The position numbers and the translations under genes were made by a program. Below the pieces are notes generated by a model. That model saw only the letters and a program-made list of their open reading frames with translations. It was not told the DNA's origin and made no database searches. Of a DNA stretch of 19,860 nucleotides, positions 15,225 through 19,860 are shown piece by piece. Origin of the DNA: Alphaproteobacteria bacterium. Its GTDB lineage: Bacteria; Pseudomonadota; Alphaproteobacteria; Rickettsiales; UBA1997. The stretch is from positions 1 through 19,860 of the forward strand of contig VGDN01000001.1 in the NCBI GenBank assembly GCA_016869695.1, in the 5' to 3' direction. The first letter of the stretch is position 1; each line of letters begins with the position of its first letter.

Positions 15225-15463
15225 GATCGTTTTTTATGAATTTTTGAAGACTTGCTAGATGGTCTGAATTTTGCTGCTGCACCTTTTACGACCGCAATTT
15301 GTTCATTGGGTGCTATTGATTTTAAGTGGCTCTCGATCGCCTTTTTAACTAGATAATTTTTGCTGCGGTCATCCTCTATAGCTACGCGCTCTAAAGCTTT
15401 ATATAATTGCAGTGGCAGTGAAATGGTTAAAGTTTTTGTTACGGTTCTCATAAAAATTAACAT
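15221..15463 (-). CDS. Ribbon-helix-helix (CopG/Arc-like) DNA-binding protein
   Basis: 80 residues from the ATG at 15463; an ATG at codon 5 (15451) is an equally good start. The N-terminal TKTLTISLPLQLYKALERVAIEDDRSKNYLVKKAIESHL is the classic pattern: a beta strand with alternating residues, then two helices with the turn DDRSKNYLV. Such proteins bind DNA as dimers and often repress their own operon, commonly as antitoxins. The C-terminal tail (about 50-80) is basic and Ser/Lys-rich. The downstream partner overlaps by 4 bases. Inverted repeats just upstream of the start are candidate operators. Confidence 0.8.
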   Translation of the reverse strand: MLIFMRTVTKTLTISLPLQLYKALERVAIEDDRSKNYLVKKAIESHLKSIAPNEQIAVVKGAAAKFRPSSKSSKIHKKRS

Positions 15464-15466
15464 TTA

Positions 15467-15499
15467 ACAACAGTTAATGTTGTGATGTATTACAATACA
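15467..15499. promoter_or_regulatory. Candidate operator of the ribbon-helix-helix operon
   Basis: Two short perfect inverted repeats lie 4-36 bp upstream of the gene start: ACAACA/TGTTGT (15467-15483, spacer GTTAA) and TGTATT-AC-AATACA (15486-15499). Such half-sites in the promoter zone suit autorepression by a ribbon-helix-helix dimer. There is no direct proof of binding. Confidence 0.4.
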
Positions 15500-15540
15500 A
15501 CAAGTTAGCCAACAGTGTCTAGGTTGTTCTTTAACAAAGA

Positions 15541-15560
15541 TTTTCGCCTTAAGGCGAAAA
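15541..15560 (-). terminator. Rho-independent-like terminator after the SPOR gene
   Basis: A perfect 20-bp palindrome, TTTTCGCCTTAAGGCGAAAA, lies 10 bp past the SPOR gene stop on the minus strand and is followed there by TCTTTG. It separates the argS-SPOR operon from the ribbon-helix-helix operon. Confidence 0.65.
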
Positions 15561-15570
15561 TTCATATTTT

Positions 15571-16305
15571 CTACTCCACAACAATACAATCAGCGCTACT
15601 CTTTCTAGCCTGCGCAACATATCTCTCGCAAAATTTTTCTGCTTCAATTTGTCCGGAAAAAACACCTACTTGCAGGCGGTAAAAAATTCCTCTTTTATCC
15701 AAATCAACTTTTTCAATAAAGGGACGTAATCCCGAAAAAATTGTGTTGTGGGAGCGATTTAATTTTAGCCAATATTCTTCCGCTGCCTCGCGCGAAGAAA
15801 GTGCGGTTACCTGAACTTTGATCGTTCTTTTTTTGTTTGTTTTGGCTGGTGCTGGCGCAGTGTTGTCGCGCTTTTCTGCCTCAATTTCTGGAGCTGGTTT
15901 TTTTTGTTCTTTTGTCACCGCTTTTTGTATGATCGGCATTGCTTCTTGTGGAGCTGGTTTTGGTGGTAATGCCGGTTCGGGAGCCTGACGAATCTTGGTT
16001 GATTTGTCTTTTAGTACTTCTTTTAGAGCTTCTTTTTTGTTACCAAAAATATCCTCGTAGACGGAGTGATCTACCTGCATTTCTCCGCGATTATTCTCTT
16101 CGCTCTCAGATACTTTAATCGGCTCATCTGGCGATTGAATCAGCTCTATATCTGCCTTGTCATCACGCACAAAATGGTAAGCGCTAATGGTTATGTAGAT
16201 GAAAATGGCGAAAGAAAATAAGGTTACGACAGCAAGCAGCGCGCGTTTTGCCGCGCCTGGTGCGTTGGTTTTGTTGCTAGTTTTTTGGTAACCAAAATCT
16301 TCCAT
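15571..16305 (-). CDS. SPOR domain-containing membrane protein
   Basis: 244 residues. A short cytoplasmic N-terminus is followed by one transmembrane helix (about 22-44, LLAVVTLFSFAIFIYITISAYHF), then a long periplasmic Pro/Glu/Lys-rich linker (about 50-160). The C-terminal SPOR domain (about 161-244) contains IKVQVTALSSREAAEEYWLKL and RGIFYRLQVGVFSGQIEAEKFCERY. SPOR domains bind denuded septal peptidoglycan, so the protein probably acts at the division site. Its ATG follows the argS stop directly (TAAATG), a gene order common in alphaproteobacteria. nagZ, which often follows there, is absent. Confidence 0.88.
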   Translation of the reverse strand: MEDFGYQKTSNKTNAPGAAKRALLAVVTLFSFAIFIYITISAYHFVRDDKADIELIQSPDEPIKVSESEENNRGEMQVDHSVYEDIFGNKKEALKEVLKDKSTKIRQAPEPALPPKPAPQEAMPIIQKAVTKEQKKPAPEIEAEKRDNTAPAPAKTNKKRTIKVQVTALSSREAAEEYWLKLNRSHNTIFSGLRPFIEKVDLDKRGIFYRLQVGVFSGQIEAEKFCERYVAQARKSSADCIVVE

Positions 16306-18147
16306 TTAGCGCATCTCCTTGGTGGGCTGAATATTAAAAATACTCAATCCAGCGGCGATTATTTTTTTAGTGGCAGTAACAAGGGCAAGCCTTGCTGCTG
16401 TTAGTTCCGGATGGTCATTGATGATGAAGCGTAACTCGGGATTTTCTGTGCCCTTGTTCCATAAAGCATGAAATTCGCCAGCAAGTTCTTGTAGATAAAA
16501 AGCGATTCTATGTGGTTCAAAATGCTCAACCGACATCTCTATGACGCGCGGAAAATTCACGATTTTTTTCATCAACTCGATCTCTGCCTCATCCACTAAC
16601 TTACTACCGACTACCGACTTCCAACTACCGACTGTCACGGCCTGCCGCAGCACCGAGCAGCAGCGTGCGTGAGCATATTGCACATAGAAAATCGGATTGT
16701 CTTTCGATTGCTCAATCACCTTGGTGAGGTCGAAATCGAAGGGAGCATCATTTTTACGAGTGAGCATGATGAAGCGCAGGACATCGGCGCCGACCTCGTC
16801 AATTACTTCGCGTGCGGTGATGAAGTTGCCGGCGCGTTTCGACATTTTTAGCGGCTCGCCATTTTTTACGAACTTTACCATCTGACACAAAATTACCTTC
16901 ACTTGCGCTTGGTCGTTTGTTATTGCGCTTACGACGGCGCTTAGGCGCTTGATGTATCCAGCATGATCGAAGCCGAGGGGCATGATGAATTTCTTGGCAC
17001 CACGTTGCCATTTGGAGAGGGAGTAAGCGATATCGCCGGCGAGATAAGTTGGGGTGCCGTCAGCTTTTTTGACGACGCGATCTTGGTCGTCGCCAAACTT
17101 TGTTGCGGCAAAAAGTGTTTGGTCTTTCTCGTCATAGCCCTCGGGCAGAGCTCCCACACCCTTTTCGGTTTTTGGCGCCTCAAGCTTACCTTCGTAAATC
17201 AACCCCTTGTCGCGTAAGATTTTTATTGCTGCATCAATCTTGCCAGTGTCGTGCAGTTCTTTTTTTTCGGAGAAGTAGCTGTCATGTTTTATGCCTAGAG
17301 CCAGTAGGTCGTGTTTGATTAGCTCAACCATCTTGGCAACGACGAAATCGCGAATTATTTCTGGGCCATCCTCCCCTTGAGTGGAGATCGAAGTCGCTTG
17401 CGACTTCGAGGTGGGGTCAAGTGGGTTAACCTCTCCCCGAGTCGCTTCGCTCCTCGACCCTCCCTCAAGGGGAGGGTGATTGAGTAATGAGTCGCCGAAT
17501 TTTTCCTTCAGTGCTTGTCCGATGGGGATTAGATATTCGCCGGGATAAAGTCCGTCGCTGATTTCAATTTTTTCGCCACAGGCCTGAAGATAACGCAGGT
17601 AAGCTGACTTCACTAAAGTTAGAATCTGCGCGCCAGCATCGTTGATGTAATATTCTTTCAGAACGTCGTAACCGGTTTTTTGTAGGAGGGTTGCAAGCAC
17701 GTCGCCGTAAATTGCACCGCGAGTGTGACCCACATGAATTGGGCCGGTTGGATTTGGTGAGGCGTATTCGAGATTAATTTTTTCGCCCTGACCATTTTTG
17801 TTCCGGCCGAGTTGTGGAAAAGTGAAATCTCGCTCAACCAAATCAGTGATTACGCGATGCAGAATTTGCGGTTTTAGAAAAATATTGATGAAGCCGGGAC
17901 CAGCGATTTCTAGCTTCGCCACATCATCATTTTTGATCTTCTCGATTATTTTCTGTGCCAATTCCCGCGGATTCATCCCAAGTTTTTTACTAAAAATCAT
18001 CGCCGCATTACAGGCCAAATCACCGTGTGATTTTTCTCTTGTTGGTTCAACGGTAAAGCGTAAAAGCTCCTCAGTATTGAGCTCGGGCGATATTTCTAAA
18101 AGAGCGGAGGAGAAGATTTTTTTGAAGGAAGAGAAGATGTTTAGCAT
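16306..18147 (-). CDS. argS: Arginyl-tRNA synthetase carrying repeat insertions
   Basis: 613 residues, about 35 longer than typical ArgS (E. coli 577). Class I signatures are SPNPTGPIHVGHTRGA (130-145, HIGH box HVGH at 138-141) and KMSKR (434-438). The N-terminal Add1 domain and the C-terminal anticodon-binding domain with the YAHARCCSVLR start (491-501) are present. Residues about 224-259 (HPPLEGGSRSEATRGEV...) are coded by an inserted palindrome, and 505-518 (TVGSWKSVVGSKLV) by a heptamer array; both sit in loops of variable length. The ATG at 18147 lies in a heptamer array shared with the divergent ABC exporter. Downstream, the SPOR gene follows with no gap. Confidence 0.95.
   Translation of the reverse strand: MLNIFSSFKKIFSSALLEISPELNTEELLRFTVEPTREKSHGDLACNAAMIFSKKLGMNPRELAQKIIEKIKNDDVAKLEIAGPGFINIFLKPQILHRVITDLVERDFTFPQLGRNKNGQGEKINLEYASPNPTGPIHVGHTRGAIYGDVLATLLQKTGYDVLKEYYINDAGAQILTLVKSAYLRYLQACGEKIEISDGLYPGEYLIPIGQALKEKFGDSLLNHPPLEGGSRSEATRGEVNPLDPTSKSQATSISTQGEDGPEIIRDFVVAKMVELIKHDLLALGIKHDSYFSEKKELHDTGKIDAAIKILRDKGLIYEGKLEAPKTEKGVGALPEGYDEKDQTLFAATKFGDDQDRVVKKADGTPTYLAGDIAYSLSKWQRGAKKFIMPLGFDHAGYIKRLSAVVSAITNDQAQVKVILCQMVKFVKNGEPLKMSKRAGNFITAREVIDEVGADVLRFIMLTRKNDAPFDFDLTKVIEQSKDNPIFYVQYAHARCCSVLRQAVTVGSWKSVVGSKLVDEAEIELMKKIVNFPRVIEMSVEHFEPHRIAFYLQELAGEFHALWNKGTENPELRFIINDHPELTAARLALVTATKKIIAAGLSIFNIQPTKEMR
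16601..16636. repeat. Period-7 array inside argS
   Basis: TTACTACC, GACTACC, GACTTCC, AACTACC and GACTGTC run in tandem within the coding region and are read through in frame. The unit belongs to the same family as the array between coq9 and cvpA (1731-1774). Confidence 0.85.
17370..17475. repeat. Palindromic element inserted in frame in argS
   Basis: Terminal arms CCTCCCCTTGAG (17370-17381) and CTCAAGGGGAGG (17464-17475) are perfect inverted copies. Inside is a perfect hairpin CGAAGTCGC/GCGACTTCG (17389-17408) and a second one around GTCGCTTCGCTCC (17441-17453). The 106-bp element accounts for the roughly 35 extra residues of this ArgS. The 13-bp core is identical to one in the intergenic element at 14552-14564. 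Confidence 0.92.
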
Positions 18148-18227
18148 TTAACATTTAGCATTTATCATTTGGGAAATGCGGCGGAATCAGGCGCCACAAC
18201 ACTAAAATGATAAATGGTAAATGATAA
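18148..18227. repeat. Inverted period-7 array between argS and the ABC exporter
   Basis: The left arm contains CATTTAA, CATTTAG, CATTTAT and CATTTGG. After a GC-richer core of about 33 bp comes the right arm ATGATAA, ATGGTAA, ATGATAA, ATGATAA. Since the unit itself contains ATG, the start codons of both divergent genes (18147 and 18228) are themselves in repeat units. Confidence 0.9.
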
Positions 18228-19860
18228 ATGATAAGTTCAGTTAACTATAACCGTACTACCTACCTTGCTAAACGTATCACTTGCGAATACGTAATTCCTC
18301 ACAAAAAAACTCTCGCCTTGTCGGTTGTTTTGATGCTGCTGATCGCGGGTACGACTTCGCTACATGCTTGGCTAATCAAGCCAGCGCTTGACTCGGTCTT
18401 TGTTAAGAAGGATCAAACTGCACTTTGGTTCATTCCATTGGTTGTGTTGTTGGTTACGGTGGTGAAGGGCTTCACGACATATTTTCAGTTACTTACCATG
18501 AACATCTTAAGCATGCGCATCACTGCCGACATGCGGGTTCGTCTCTATGAACATTTTATCAGATCAGACATTGCTAAGCTGCACAGCAAGTCATCGGGCG
18601 ATATGATGGCGAGTATCATAAATGAGATCGGCGCGGTTGTCGGGGTAATTAATACAGTAATTAATGGATTTGTAAAACAGCTCTTCACCCTTGGCGCTCT
18701 AATCGTGGTGATGTTTATGCAGAGTGTCGAACTGTCGCTTGTTGCTTTCATTGGTTTTCCACTCGCGGCCTATCCAATCTACAAACTAGGCCGTCGCCTG
18801 CGTCACCTCTCTTTTAAAAATCAGGAAATGGCGGCGAAGTTTAACTCACAAATGAATGACACTCTGCAATATTCAAAACTGGTTAAGGCCTACACCTGCG
18901 AGGATTTTGAGGTAAAGAGGATGGGGCAGATCATTGATGGTATTTTCAAGATGGGCAAAAAAATTTCGCGTATATCGCTCATAGCTTCGCCTTTTGTGGA
19001 AGCGCTCGGTGGCATTGGGGTGGCGGCAGTGATTTGGTATGGCGGTCATCAAGTGATTACTGGCGAGACCACGCCCGGCGCCTTTTTCTCCTTCTTTGGC
19101 GCGATGATGATGGCATATCGACCGCTGAAATCCTTGTCGGGAATGAATGTTGGAGTGCAGATGGGACTTGCTGCAGCGACGCGTCTCTACACTCTTTTAG
19201 ACGAGCAGCCAGCGATTAAAGACAAGCCTGGAGCTAAGGTGATTACCAGCGTCAAAGGCGATATCGAGTTTGAGAAAGTTTCCTTCAGCTACATCGACGA
19301 CAAAAAAGCTCTCAATGAAGTCACGTTGAAAATTCCTGCCGGAAAAACGGTAGCATTGGTTGGTCATTCTGGTGGTGGCAAATCGACGACCATGAGCATG
19401 ATTTTACGTTTTTATGATCCTGATTCTGGGGTGATTAAGCTCGATGGTCACGATATCCGCGATCTTACCCTCAAGTCGCTGCGCGGTTCGATGTCGGTGG
19501 TGAATCAAGAGGTGATGCTGTTTGATGACACAATCCTAGAGAACATCCGTTACGGCAAAGAAAATGCGACTGAGGAAGAGATCGTTCGTGCAGCAAAACT
19601 CGCCGAAGCTGATGAGTTTATTTCCGAGCTTCCGGAGAAATATCAGGCGAGAGTAGGGCAAAATGGTATTCGTCTTTCTGGTGGTCAGCGTCAACGTATC
19701 GCCATTGCTCGCGCGATTCTCTACGATGCGCCAATTCTGCTTTTGGATGAAGCGACCTCTGCTCTCGATCCGATTTCTGAAAAATTAATCAAAGATGCTT
19801 TGGCAAAATTAATGAAGGGACGCACATCAGTTGTGATTGCACACCGTCTTTCCACCGTAA
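18228..19860 (+). CDS. MsbA-like ABC exporter, cut by the window end
   Basis: 544 residues are visible of a half-transporter with a fused membrane domain (about 1-335, six helices, starting HKKTLALSVVLMLLIAGTTSLHAWLIKPALDSVF) and an ATPase domain. Walker A is GHSGGGKST (about 381-389), the signature LSGGQRQR is near 482, Walker B is ILLLDEATSALD near 504, and the H-loop histidine lies in VVIAHRLSTV at the edge. The subgroup is the lipid A/phospholipid flippase (MsbA) or a related multidrug exporter; MsbA-like proteins move lipid from the inner to the outer leaflet of the inner membrane. The ATG is in the heptamer array and no Shine-Dalgarno sequence is visible. Confidence 0.88.
   Translation, partial: MISSVNYNRTTYLAKRITCEYVIPHKKTLALSVVLMLLIAGTTSLHAWLIKPALDSVFVKKDQTALWFIPLVVLLVTVVKGFTTYFQLLTMNILSMRITADMRVRLYEHFIRSDIAKLHSKSSGDMMASIINEIGAVVGVINTVINGFVKQLFTLGALIVVMFMQSVELSLVAFIGFPLAAYPIYKLGRRLRHLSFKNQEMAAKFNSQMNDTLQYSKLVKAYTCEDFEVKRMGQIIDGIFKMGKKISRISLIASPFVEALGGIGVAAVIWYGGHQVITGETTPGAFFSFFGAMMMAYRPLKSLSGMNVGVQMGLAAATRLYTLLDEQPAIKDKPGAKVITSVKGDIEFEKVSFSYIDDKKALNEVTLKIPAGKTVALVGHSGGGKSTTMSMILRFYDPDSGVIKLDGHDIRDLTLKSLRGSMSVVNQEVMLFDDTILENIRYGKENATEEEIVRAAKLAEADEFISELPEKYQARVGQNGIRLSGGQRQRIAIARAILYDAPILLLDEATSALDPISEKLIKDALAKLMKGRTSVVIAHRLSTV

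Overview
The window reads as a chromosomal segment of an alphaproteobacterium. The evidence is the Coq9-family gene (ubiquinone-making alphaproteobacteria), argS followed directly by a SPOR-domain gene, small compact operons, and 100-240 bp palindromes sitting in frame inside genes, as in Rickettsiales. Arginine (argD), leucine (leuD) and purine (part of purL) genes make it less reduced than Rickettsia itself. Placement within or near Rickettsiales is inference. No rRNA, tRNA, CRISPR array or complete insertion sequence was seen.

Layout. Positions 1-966 (-) hold most of argD, cut by the window edge. Positions 1041-4053 (+) are a tight run: coq9, cvpA, fabG, xseB, pgsA. Positions 4054-6128 look like an accessory insert: an AT-rich Fic-domain gene, an orphan hypothetical, a REP-like hairpin and about 500 bp without a convincing gene. 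Positions 6129-8860 (-) carry leuD, fabI, gmk and dedA. Positions 8943-14383 (+) carry only the C-terminal half of purL, then trxB, a decayed prepilin/LamG gene, its intact paralogue, and a fused fatty-acid oxidation protein (fadJ/fadB-like). Positions 14634-18147 (-) carry argS, a SPOR protein, a ribbon-helix-helix regulator and a membrane-anchored hypothetical. Positions 18228-19860 (+) begin an MsbA-like ABC exporter.

The most striking feature is a repeated architecture. Six intergenic gaps (967-1040, 1731-1774, 7337-7419, 8861-8942, 9933-9966, 18148-18227) are built almost wholly of tandem 7-bp units. The heptamer differs from gap to gap, but the period is always 7. In four gaps the units form two inverted arms around a core of about 6-33 bp. 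The arrays run up to, or include, the start codons of the flanking genes (argD, coq9, cvpA, gmk, leuD, purL half, trxB, argS, msbA), which leaves no room for ordinary Shine-Dalgarno sequences. A seventh array lies inside argS. They resemble the short tandemly repeated repetitive (STRR) heptamers described in cyanobacteria; I do not know of them as start-codon elements in alphaproteobacteria.

A second repeat class is larger nested palindromes: one in frame in the fadJ-like gene, one in frame in argS, and one filling the gap between the convergent fadJ-like gene and the hypothetical at 14634. The last two share a 13-bp core. The window therefore shows a genome colonised by at least two kinds of small repeat, with housekeeping proteins tolerating insertions in variable loops.

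Functionally most genes are housekeeping: fatty-acid synthesis (fabG, fabI) and oxidation, phospholipid synthesis (pgsA), nucleotide metabolism (gmk, purL half), redox (trxB), translation (argS) and lipid export (msbA-like). The likely accessory functions are the Fic enzyme, the pilin-lectin fusion and the ribbon-helix-helix/membrane-protein pair.
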